In this document: piece by piece, positions 7,408-14,785 of the stretch
How positions within the stretch are numbered: position 1 is the stretch's first letter
Layout: every line of letters begins with the position of its first letter
From: Mycolicibacterium arenosum
Lineage (GTDB): Bacteria; Actinomycetota; Actinomycetes; Mycobacteriales; Mycobacteriaceae
Length of the DNA: 64,000 nt
Assembly: GCF_024320865.1 (NCBI RefSeq)
Contig: NZ_JANDBD010000011.1
Coordinates: 211,843-275,842, forward strand
Reading direction: 5' to 3'
Translations under genes and position numbers: made by a program
The notes under the pieces: model-generated
What the model saw: the letters and a program-made list of their open reading frames with translations, nothing else
The model's database searches: none
Told to the model about the DNA's origin: nothing

Positions 7408-10400
7408 TCAGTCGGGCTGAACGTTCGACTCCTCGTGCTGTGCTACAGCTTCACTGATTCGCGCATGAGCTGTGCCGAAGTGCCTAGTGGTGGAGGAAGT
7501 GACGGCTGTTGCGGGCGGAGCCTGGAACAGGCTGGCGAGATCGTTGGACGTTATGAAGCTTCTGTCCTCGTGGAGCGCAGGCGACAGGTTGTACTTCGAG
7601 AGGTCCATGACGGGGCCGACAGTCACCACGCCGATCTCACGGTCGGTTCCCATGCTGCCGTCGCCGATTTCGGCGTTCTGCAGGCGTCCTGGCGCTGACG
7701 GCTGAAGCTCCGCCGCGCGCTCTCCGCCCAGCAGCGAGCTCCGCGACATCTTGATGATCTCTTGCGGAGGCGTGGCGCCCGATGCCGCGGATGTGCTGTA
7801 CAGGCTGGGACCTTCACCTGTCGGAAGGCGCGTGCTTCCGCGTTCGTTCTGTCCACGTTCGTGCTTGGGTGGTGTCGGCGGCGCAGGCGGCGTGAGTGCG
7901 GTGGACGGCGTAGACGCAGTATCGCGATGGGTGTGTGGTTCCGGGGACTTGACCAGGTCCTCGTAATTGGCGTTGGGGTCGCCGATCTGACCGCCACCCC
8001 TGGGGTCGACGGCGTTCTGCCGCCTGTCAACGCGCGTGGGCGCCATGGCCGACGGCGACTGCGCCGGCGCGGCCCTGTTCCCGTGCGGGGGCTGAGGCGA
8101 CGCCGGTGCCAGCGGGGTACCGACCGAGTTCTCGAGGTACTGGCGCCACGCCTGGAGATAGCTGAAGAGTTGTTGGCTGTAATCGGCGGGCGCTGGCGGC
8201 AGCAATGAATTCTGGCCTTGTGCAAAAGGATTCGGTGGGGTGGGCTGACCCGTCGTCGCGCTTGTCAGCGGTTCCAATAACTGCCGCAATGCGTTCACGT
8301 ACGTAGTCAGTTGTTGATTGTCATCGAAGGGCGACGGCATCATGGGGTGGCCTCCATTCGGTCCGGGGGGACTGCATTCGGGAGTTGAGACGGGCGGCGG
8401 AAACGGGCTGTCGAGCGGATGGGGTTGCGATCGCTCGCACCGGTCACCGTCCAGAATGCGGAGTTCTCTGGTCTCGGCGGGCTCGCGGTTCTCGATGTCG
8501 AAGACGTAGCAGTAATCGCCTGCGGGCGAGGGCATCCGGACCGGGCTGGAGAAACCCTGGTCGATGAAGCCGAAGGGGAACCGCCAGTTGAGCGATGTGT
8601 GCTCACGTCGGTCGGCACCGTTCGAGGTAACCCACACGTAGTGATCGAGGATGGCATTGACGGCATGACGCGCCGATTCGCCGGCCGCCTCCATTGACGT
8701 CATCCGGGTGAACGTCCTCGCCCAGGTGCCCGCGAAGACGACGGAGTTGTTGTGCACGAAGTAGCCGCCGTGGCGAGCCTGCCAGACGTTGCGCAACTCC
8801 AGATCGTCGAGCCACACGTCCTCGGGGGGAATGTCCTGCAGTGACGTGTTGTGCGGGTTCCACGGGTCGCGGCCGGGTCGGTTGTCCCAGTCGCCCACGA
8901 TGGGAACGAGGTAGGGCGTGAGGTTGTGCGTCGCTCTGCCGCCGCCTTGTCCGGGACCACCAGCCATGATCAGCCCTTGATCGAGGGCGTACCAGGACGG
9001 CCACGGCAGCAGCCCCTCCGGGGTGTTGTCCACGGTGTCCGTGACGGCGGCGGCGATCTGGCGCCAGACCTCAGCGGCGATTTCGTCGGCGGTGCAGTCG
9101 CGCGCTGCCTTTCCCAAATGGCTCGATACGGCGTTGAAGTCGCCGATGTCGACGGAGAGCACCGAAATGTGCCCGTCGCGAAGCAGTGTCGGTCGCTTCT
9201 CCCACATGCCGTGCTGGTTGATCGACGACAGTCCCCATTCCGAACCCGAGTAGTACATGTGTCCGCGGATCAACTGGAACTCGGTGTCGAAGAAGTACTG
9301 GATACCCGCCAACGTCTGGAACCGATCCCAGGGTTTGCGACCCATCTCGTCCATCGCGTAGGGGTTGCGCCGCGCAGCGGACCGTGCGTGACCGGGGGTC
9401 AGAGGACCGTCGGACGGGGGAGCGAAGGTGGTGAAACCGTCGAGTTTGGCCGCGGCGCCACCGGTGCCCGACGCACGCATCGGTGCCGAAATCCGCTCGG
9501 CAGCAGGGGCGTCGACCGCGACCACCGTGTAATCCGGAGTCACAGTACTGCCGTCTGCCAGCGTGATCCGGACTCTCGGCCTTAGGTGTGGCGGTAGATC
9601 AGGCCGCGCGGCGAGCGGCTCGATGTGGTCGACTGAGCCGTGCACGAAACGCACGCCGAGGTTGACCAGGTGTCGGTACCAGTGGTCGAACCACGCTTCG
9701 GTGGTCGGCCCGTTGAGCACCCCGTCGGCTTTGTTATCCCGCCGGTCCAGCTGCAACTGCAGCTGCAGGAATGTCGTGATGTTCGTGCGGGCGTCGCCCC
9801 AGCGGGAGTCGAAAGCGGCAAGCACGCGCGGCATCTCGAGCAGGTACTTCTCGAACCTCGGTGAGTAGGTGATGCGCCGGGGATCACCCGGCTTGTCCCG
9901 ACCCACGAAGAAGTCGTACGCCGAGATGTTCTGGAGTTCGGTGGCGCGACGCAGGGGGCTCGTGGCGAGGTAGCGCAGAATCCGGCTCAGGAACTTCGTG
10001 ATGTCGTCGGACGTGAAGCCCAACTGTCTGAGTTGTTTGTTGACGTCTCGGCTTTCGACCTGTGAGCGCGGTGCCTCTCTGGGGAAGACCAGGTTCTCGT
10101 GGCCCTTCAGCGTGGTGCCCTGCGTGATGACCCGCTTCACGTTGTCCATGACGGTCCGCGATGTCGCCTGCCAGGTGACGTCGCCGCGAGCTGAGGCGAC
10201 CGGTTCGTATGTGGGTATGCGCTGGAACAGGTCCCAGGTGTGTAAGTAGTACGCGGGGAAGAACCGGAAGCCGTGCTCGCCGGCAATGGCGCGTCCGGGT
10301 GTCGGAGGCGTACCTCGTCGACCGGGGAACGGCCGGAGTTCGGCGGGGCTGCCGTCCTGTGTTCCGACGGTCGAATACTGAGAGGCCGCCAGTCCGCCGA

Positions 10401-10596
10401 GTTTCACCGGTGGGTAGTAGCCGGGGGGCTCGACGCCGATGCCGTTGCGCTCATCGCGACGCGGCTCGTAAACCGTGACGTCGAAGCCGCGCTCCGCCAG
10501 TTCGTGTGCGGCGGTCAGACCGGCGATTCCGGCGCCGAGCACCGCGACGGTGGGTCGGCGCGCGCACGACGCGGGCGTGGTGATGCATTCGGTCAC
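7408..10596 (-). CDS. FAD-dependent (phytoene desaturase/amine oxidase-like) oxidoreductase with long C-terminal tail
   Basis: The protein has 1062 residues. An N-terminal dinucleotide-binding fold (VAVLGAGIAGLTAAHELAERG, about residues 17-37, then YEPR) identifies a flavoprotein of the amine oxidase/carotenoid desaturase type. GEHGFRFFPAYYLHTWDLF follows near residue 110. The catalytic region ends near residue 720. About 310 more residues are Pro/Ser/Gln-rich and probably disordered. They contain two similar helix-forming stretches, NQQLTTYVNALRQLLEP (about 757) and SQQLFSYLQAWRQYLEN (about 806). GTG 10596 overlaps the stop of the SCP2-like gene. It is the last gene of an operon with a polyprenyl synthase and a shell-like protein, so an isoprenoid substrate is inferred. 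The tail could be a scaffold or shell-loading segment; this is unproven. Confidence 0.85.
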   Translation of the reverse strand: MTECITTPASCARRPTVAVLGAGIAGLTAAHELAERGFDVTVYEPRRDERNGIGVEPPGYYPPVKLGGLAASQYSTVGTQDGSPAELRPFPGRRGTPPTPGRAIAGEHGFRFFPAYYLHTWDLFQRIPTYEPVASARGDVTWQATSRTVMDNVKRVITQGTTLKGHENLVFPREAPRSQVESRDVNKQLRQLGFTSDDITKFLSRILRYLATSPLRRATELQNISAYDFFVGRDKPGDPRRITYSPRFEKYLLEMPRVLAAFDSRWGDARTNITTFLQLQLQLDRRDNKADGVLNGPTTEAWFDHWYRHLVNLGVRFVHGSVDHIEPLAARPDLPPHLRPRVRITLADGSTVTPDYTVVAVDAPAAERISAPMRASGTGGAAAKLDGFTTFAPPSDGPLTPGHARSAARRNPYAMDEMGRKPWDRFQTLAGIQYFFDTEFQLIRGHMYYSGSEWGLSSINQHGMWEKRPTLLRDGHISVLSVDIGDFNAVSSHLGKAARDCTADEIAAEVWRQIAAAVTDTVDNTPEGLLPWPSWYALDQGLIMAGGPGQGGGRATHNLTPYLVPIVGDWDNRPGRDPWNPHNTSLQDIPPEDVWLDDLELRNVWQARHGGYFVHNNSVVFAGTWARTFTRMTSMEAAGESARHAVNAILDHYVWVTSNGADRREHTSLNWRFPFGFIDQGFSSPVRMPSPAGDYCYVFDIENREPAETRELRILDGDRCERSQPHPLDSPFPPPVSTPECSPPGPNGGHPMMPSPFDDNQQLTTYVNALRQLLEPLTSATTGQPTPPNPFAQGQNSLLPPAPADYSQQLFSYLQAWRQYLENSVGTPLAPASPQPPHGNRAAPAQSPSAMAPTRVDRRQNAVDPRGGGQIGDPNANYEDLVKSPEPHTHRDTASTPSTALTPPAPPTPPKHERGQNERGSTRLPTGEGPSLYSTSAASGATPPQEIIKMSRSSLLGGERAAELQPSAPGRLQNAEIGDGSMGTDREIGVVTVGPVMDLSKYNLSPALHEDRSFITSNDLASLFQAPPATAVTSSTTRHFGTAHARISEAVAQHEESNVQPD

Positions 10597-10997
10597 GACG
10601 CCCCCGCTCGCAACTCCACCAACAGCTCGGGCTGAGACGGCGCCCGGACCGCGGCGTGGACGTAGGCGATGATCGCGTCGTGCGCGCGCAGGACGTTGTC
10701 GAGGGAGCCGCGTATCGAGACCGTTCCAGCCTCGACGGCCTCCCGCAGACCGACGTTCGCGTCGAGCACGTCGAGCATCGCGGCGCGCGTCGTCGTGATG
10801 GTGGCGCCCACGGCGCCGCCCGCGCCGTCGTACACGTCGAGTCGGCGTCCACCTACGACGTGGAAGTACTCACCGTCGACTTCGAGATTGACCTTGAGCT
10901 CCCCGAGCTTGTCGAGCAGCAATCGATAGCTGTCGGGTGCTTCCTCGGCGAGGTGTCCGACAGACTGTCTCAACAGTGCCGAAATGCCCTCAGCCAT
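10593..10997 (-). CDS. SCP2-like (sterol carrier) lipid-binding protein
   Basis: This is a 134-residue protein resembling the SCP2 fold: a central beta-sheet segment (LKVNLEVDGEYFHVVGG) and helices forming a hydrophobic tunnel, ending VSIRGSLDNVLRAHDAIIAYVHAAVRA. The IRGSLDNVLR and HDAIIAY pattern is the typical SCP2 helix after the sheet. The family binds sterols, polyisoprenoids or fatty acyl chains. ATG 10997 overlaps the end of the CrtC-like gene by 8 nt, and its stop overlaps the FAD oxidoreductase start. Within the operon it could present a hydrophobic intermediate to the flavoenzyme (inference). No signal peptide is seen, so it is cytosolic. Confidence 0.65.
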   Translation of the reverse strand: MAEGISALLRQSVGHLAEEAPDSYRLLLDKLGELKVNLEVDGEYFHVVGGRRLDVYDGAGGAVGATITTTRAAMLDVLDANVGLREAVEAGTVSIRGSLDNVLRAHDAIIAYVHAAVRAPSQPELLVELRAGAS

Positions 10998-12003
10998 AAA
11001 AGAACTCGAATACGCCGTCGCCGACGAAGTCGACGTCCTCGCCCTGGATGCTTCCGCTGACATGCACGGTTCCATTGGTCTCGCAGAGCACGATCGAGCG
11101 GTCGAGGTGCACCTCGCTCGGCTTCGCCAGGCGCGCGTACGACTGTGAGCGGAACTCGGCTCGAACGCGATCCTCCCCGCCGGACGCCGTTACCTCGACG
11201 ACCTCAGGCACGCCGGGCACGTCGCCGTCGAGGAGCATGCGCATGGGTGCTGGAAGCGTGCAGTCCGCGCCGCCGGCGAGCGCGCCGCGGAAGTGCGTCT
11301 GCACGGCGGAATGCCGGTACAGCCCGGCAGGCTCTTCATTGCGCCACACGTACAGTGCCTTGGACAGGCAGCGGAGACGTTTGCGATCGGTCATCTGAAG
11401 GAAGACCATCGACCACGGGTCGTGCGAACTTCTCGGCAGGATCGTTCCCCACGTCCAACCGAAATCGTCGCCCCACTGAAACCTGCCCCAGTTGTGGTCG
11501 TGGTAGGCGAGATCGCCGTCGAATCGATGTTCATCGCCGCTGATGCGCAGCCACCCCGTGGCCCGCAGCCTCGGCACGAAGAGCCAACTGAGGCGGCCTT
11601 CGCCCAGCGGTTGATTGTTGACGACGAAGGGGCGGCTGACGGAGGTGAAGTCGATTTCGCCGCTGATGCCCGAGCCGGGAAGGTCGATGATCACGTGATA
11701 GCCGTCGGGGCGCAACGTCATTCGGTTGCCGCCGATGGTGAGGTCGCCGAGGTTGGCGGCAACGTCGAAGTCCGCGTCGTCGAATCGCTCGACGACCCCG
11801 GTCCACGTGCCGTCGTGACCGATGACGATGACACGCGGCACCAGGAGGTCGTTGGCGCCTTCGTTGTTGAGGCTGAAGTTGATGAGGAAGTGTCCGCCGC
11901 GGCCGTGGACGACGAAGTGCTGCCATTCCTTGAAGCCGCGGGGGCGAGCGGTCCCGTGCGTGGGCGCGCGGAGGAAGTCGCTCATCGCCAGGATCGCGGT
12001 CAT
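10990..12003 (-). CDS. CrtC/AttH-like (carotenoid 1,2-hydratase-like) protein
   Basis: The protein has 337 residues. Its middle contains the hallmark AYHDHNWGRFQWGDDFGWTW (about residues 170-190) shared by hydroxyneurosporene synthase (CrtC) and AttH-like lipocalin-fold proteins. CrtC adds water to the terminal double bond of acyclic carotenoids. More recently studied relatives act on other terpenoids as cyclases or isomerases. ATG 12003 overlaps the preceding 90-residue gene's stop (ATGA), and the stop overlaps the SCP2-like gene. No phytoene synthase is in the window, so the substrate is probably not a classical carotenoid. Function on the product of the adjacent polyprenyl synthase is inferred. 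Confidence 0.7.
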   Translation of the reverse strand: MTAILAMSDFLRAPTHGTARPRGFKEWQHFVVHGRGGHFLINFSLNNEGANDLLVPRVIVIGHDGTWTGVVERFDDADFDVAANLGDLTIGGNRMTLRPDGYHVIIDLPGSGISGEIDFTSVSRPFVVNNQPLGEGRLSWLFVPRLRATGWLRISGDEHRFDGDLAYHDHNWGRFQWGDDFGWTWGTILPRSSHDPWSMVFLQMTDRKRLRCLSKALYVWRNEEPAGLYRHSAVQTHFRGALAGGADCTLPAPMRMLLDGDVPGVPEVVEVTASGGEDRVRAEFRSQSYARLAKPSEVHLDRSIVLCETNGTVHVSGSIQGEDVDFVGDGVFEFFYG

Positions 12004-12272
12004 CGCAGCCACCGCATCGGAGGCTGAATTGCTGACGAGATCAACGGTTCCGGGTTGGAGCCCGATCGAGAGAGTCCGTTGATGCGGTCGCCCAGGCCGG
12101 CGATGCCGAGGAGTGCATAGACGAAGTCGTCGACGTGCTCTGGCGGGGGAAGCGCGCGGCTCTCGTCGGTCGCCAGGGTCCGGACCGTATCGGCCAGACC
12201 GGCGATACCCAGCAGATACCCGATGAAGCTGTTCTGATCGGCGAGGGCGTCGCGAGGGTCGAGGAGCGTCAT
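12000..12272 (-). CDS. 90-residue protein with two LLGIAGL repeats
   Basis: I do not recognise this family. The protein consists mainly of two similar segments, SFIGYLLGIAGLADTVRTL (about residues 15-33) and DFVYALLGIAGLGDRINGL (about 48-66), separated by a Pro-rich spacer (ALPPPEHV). The shared core resembles the LGIGSL core of classical encapsulin cargo-loading peptides. No signal peptide is present. Its ATG overlaps the 150-residue gene's stop, and its stop overlaps the CrtC-like start (both ATGA), so it is translated as part of the operon. It may be a small adaptor that binds the neighbouring shell-like protein, or simply a short amphipathic helical protein; evidence is limited to the repeats and position. 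Confidence 0.7.
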   Translation of the reverse strand: MTLLDPRDALADQNSFIGYLLGIAGLADTVRTLATDESRALPPPEHVDDFVYALLGIAGLGDRINGLSRSGSNPEPLISSAIQPPMRWLR

Positions 12273-12721
12273 GCGAAGCCCTCTGGCCGCAGCCTGGCGA
12301 GAATCGCATCGTTGAGGCTGCCGCCGATGACGGCGTCGGCGAGCACCTCAGCCCAGGCGTCGGGCGCGGCATTCGGTTCCGCCGGCCCGTCGAGGACGTT
12401 GAGGCTCAGAGTTTCCCAGATGCGTCGGAGGTCGTCGACGGCTGAGGATGAGGCTAGGCCGTCGCGCAGCCGGGCGCCGTCGGCTGTTGCCGCGTACCGG
12501 CGGCCCTCGGTCACCAGCAGATTGTGGAGTCCGCGAGCCGCCGCCGGGCTGCCGAGTACGGATTTGCGGACGCTGAGAAGCAGGTCGACGATGGGCTGCT
12601 CCCCTGAGTCCTCGGACGGAGGAGGTCGCAATTGTGTTGTGTGCGTTTCTAATTGATCGAGAACGAGCGCGCGGATGCGTTCGAGCTCGACTAACGACTT
12701 GACCAGATCCTCGGGGGTCAT
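12269..12721 (-). CDS. 150-residue alpha-helical operon protein, unknown function
   Basis: No family is recognised. The sequence is rich in Leu, Ala, Arg and Glu and looks entirely helical, with an N-terminal probable coiled coil (EDLVKSLVELERIRALVLDQ) and a C-terminal AVIGGSLNDAILARLRPEG. There is no signal peptide or metal-binding motif. ATG 12721 overlaps the polyprenyl synthase stop (ATGA); the upstream in-frame reading is shadow sequence. The gene couples to the 90-residue gene downstream. Conservation as part of this operon in other genomes would be the best clue; an assembly or partner protein for the synthase or shell is possible. Confidence 0.7.
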   Translation of the reverse strand: MTPEDLVKSLVELERIRALVLDQLETHTTQLRPPPSEDSGEQPIVDLLLSVRKSVLGSPAAARGLHNLLVTEGRRYAATADGARLRDGLASSSAVDDLRRIWETLSLNVLDGPAEPNAAPDAWAEVLADAVIGGSLNDAILARLRPEGFA

Positions 12722-13902
12722 CGCGTCCGCCCGTGGACGAACTCGACCAGGCTCGATATCGCGTCGCGGTGCGGACTCGGCTGAAACCAGTTCATGTCCA
12801 GCAACGTGCCGGCTGCGGCGCGGGCATGTCGCTCGGCGATGTCCCGCGCGTGCTTGAGCGATCCCACACGCCCCATCAGATCGTAGAGCCATTGGATGTC
12901 ATCGAGCCGCTTGGTCTCCAAGACATCGAGCCCAGCCAGCTGTGCCGTAATCGCATCGTGTCCATCGCGGGACAGGTGGCCCTGGACGGCGAGTCGATCG
13001 AGCAACTCGGTCAGTCCGAGTCCACCGTCATCGATGCCCGGCCGCCGCTTGGAGAGGATTTCCACCGCTCTCAGCCGTTCGTCGGCTTCCGCCCGCCGCA
13101 AGGTGTGCAGCAGCATCAGCGTGCGTTTGCCCTCCCAGAGATCGCCACCGATCTCCTTGCCGTACTCCTCGGGATCGCCGCGCAGATTCAGCAGGTCGTC
13201 GGTGATCTGAAACGCCGCGCCGAGATGGCGGCCCAGGGTTTCCAGTGGCGCCAGGTATTCCGCAGGCGCACCGGCGGCGATCGCACCGACTTGCAGCGGC
13301 GTGATGAACGAGTACCAGCTGGTCTTCAGCTCGACCATGTCGAGATAGTCGGCGTCGGACAGTTGCCACGCATTCGAGCGCACCCATTCCAGTTCGCGCG
13401 CTTGGCCTTCGACGGTCTGCTGAGTCATGCGGGCGACTGCGCGCAGGATCCGAAGAGCGGGGCCGAGGCCGACGCGTTCGACGTTGTCGAGCAACGGTTG
13501 CAGCGAGAGCGACAGCATGGCGTCGCCGACGTTCACCGCGATCGGAATGCCGTGATCGATGTGCATCGTCGGTTTGCCGCGACGCCGCCAGGATTCGTCC
13601 TCGATGTCGTCGTGAATCAGAAACGCGTTGTGGTAGAGCTCGAGCGTGGCCGCCGTCGGAAGTACGGCGTCGAGATGCCCGCCGAGTCCCAGGCACGATG
13701 CGATCGACAGTGCAGGACGCAGCGCCTTGCCGCCGCGCAACGGGTAGTCGAGGATCAGCTCGAGAAGGCGGCTCTGGTCCTCCGACGGCGCGTAGAGCCG
13801 ACTCAGTTCCGCGTCGCAGGCCTCCTTGCACTCAGCGAGGTAGGCCTCGAGAGCGTCAGATGTGCTCTGGATCGCAAGTGCCTCAGGCAGTGTCGAGGTC
13901 AT
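12718..13902 (-). CDS. Polyprenyl (trans-isoprenyl) diphosphate synthase
   Basis: The protein has 394 residues. Domain features are GGKALRPAL near residue 55, the first Asp-rich motif HDDIED (about 98-103) and the second region FQITDDLLNLRG (about 232). These place it with all-trans polyprenyl synthases that condense IPP onto allylic diphosphates using magnesium. The second motif reads DDLLN rather than DDxxD, a variant seen in part of the family. EYGKEIGGDLWEGKRTLMLL is also typical. The C-terminal 100 residues extend beyond the usual length and look helical. It follows the shell-like gene after 19 bp and overlaps the next gene. Chain length (C15-C25) cannot be told from sequence alone. Confidence 0.9.
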   Translation of the reverse strand: MTSTLPEALAIQSTSDALEAYLAECKEACDAELSRLYAPSEDQSRLLELILDYPLRGGKALRPALSIASCLGLGGHLDAVLPTAATLELYHNAFLIHDDIEDESWRRRGKPTMHIDHGIPIAVNVGDAMLSLSLQPLLDNVERVGLGPALRILRAVARMTQQTVEGQARELEWVRSNAWQLSDADYLDMVELKTSWYSFITPLQVGAIAAGAPAEYLAPLETLGRHLGAAFQITDDLLNLRGDPEEYGKEIGGDLWEGKRTLMLLHTLRRAEADERLRAVEILSKRRPGIDDGGLGLTELLDRLAVQGHLSRDGHDAITAQLAGLDVLETKRLDDIQWLYDLMGRVGSLKHARDIAERHARAAAGTLLDMNWFQPSPHRDAISSLVEFVHGRTR

Positions 13903-13921
13903 GTGGCATCGAGGTCGCCGG

Positions 13922-14725
13922 TCAAGCCGAACCGGTGAGACGCACGACACCCTCCGGGTCGGTCACGCGGGTGGCGAAACGGATTCGAAGGCCTAACTCG
14001 ATACCCCCCACGTCCGATCCCGCTTCGCCGAGAATCTCCAAGCTCGGGACCACGCTCACCGCTAGATCGACCGGTTCCTCGCCCGGCGACGCTTCGGCGG
14101 CGGCACCGTGTGCCATCCGGTTCCGTCTGCCGATCAGAAGCATGAGCGGGTTGGGCGACTTTCCGGGCAGAAGGGACGTCCTGTGCACGGAGTTGATGTT
14201 GGCCGCCTTCACGATGGCGTCATAGGCAGGGCGTCCGTCGTCGAGCCTGTTGAGTGCCTTGATTCCTGCGGTGTTCGTTATCAAGCATGACGGGGCGCGA
14301 TAGCCGGCGTCCTCGACGCTCGCCCGTGCGTCGATGAGCGCGTCCATGATGTCGGGGGGCGTGCTCAGGACGACTTCCGTGTCAGCGTTCCCGGCGGCAG
14401 CGGCGGCAGCGGCAGCGGCAGCGATGATTGATGTGAAGGCGCGGGCATCCACTTGCGCCGCAAGCTTCGTCGCGCGTGCCATGACTTCGGCCAGGAGCGA
14501 GTCGGGCGTCGGTGCGCCCAGCTGTGCGAGGGACGCCTGAAACTGGACCTCTTCGAGATGCAGGGGCAGGAAGCTGGGCGTATCGAGAACGTCGCTGCGG
14601 ACTCGCGACTGGCCGGGATCACCTGTGTTCCAGTTCGGGAAGGCCTGCCACGCGATGCTGGTCTGCTTGAACGTCTCGACGACTGCCCGGTCTGCGATGG
14701 CCAACCGTTCTGCGGTCACGTACAT
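13922..14725 (-). CDS. Putative HK97-fold (encapsulin-like) shell protein
   Basis: The protein has 267 residues, close to classical encapsulins. The layout fits an HK97 fold: an N-terminal helical arm (ERLAIADRAVVETFKQ), a region that could form the E-loop, and a long P-domain-like helix (SLLAEVMARATKLAAQVDAR). A ten-Ala run follows near residues 100-110. An A-domain-like part comes next (DALIDARASVEDAGYRAPSC, then ITNTAGIKALN). The C-terminus is IRFATRVTDPEGVVRLTG, reminiscent of the encapsulin ending FTFRVLTPEAVV. This is recognised by pattern only, without alignment. It is the first gene of an isoprenoid operon, and encapsulated terpenoid enzymes are known for family 2 encapsulins. It could instead be an unrelated alpha/beta protein. 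Confidence 0.5.
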   Translation of the reverse strand: MYVTAERLAIADRAVVETFKQTSIAWQAFPNWNTGDPGQSRVRSDVLDTPSFLPLHLEEVQFQASLAQLGAPTPDSLLAEVMARATKLAAQVDARAFTSIIAAAAAAAAAAGNADTEVVLSTPPDIMDALIDARASVEDAGYRAPSCLITNTAGIKALNRLDDGRPAYDAIVKAANINSVHRTSLLPGKSPNPLMLLIGRRNRMAHGAAAEASPGEEPVDLAVSVVPSLEILGEAGSDVGGIELGLRIRFATRVTDPEGVVRLTGSA

Positions 14726-14785
14726 GCCCTAGACCCCCCAAGTCGATAGTCAGCACATCATGGCAGACCGGAGTCGTCGCCCGCG

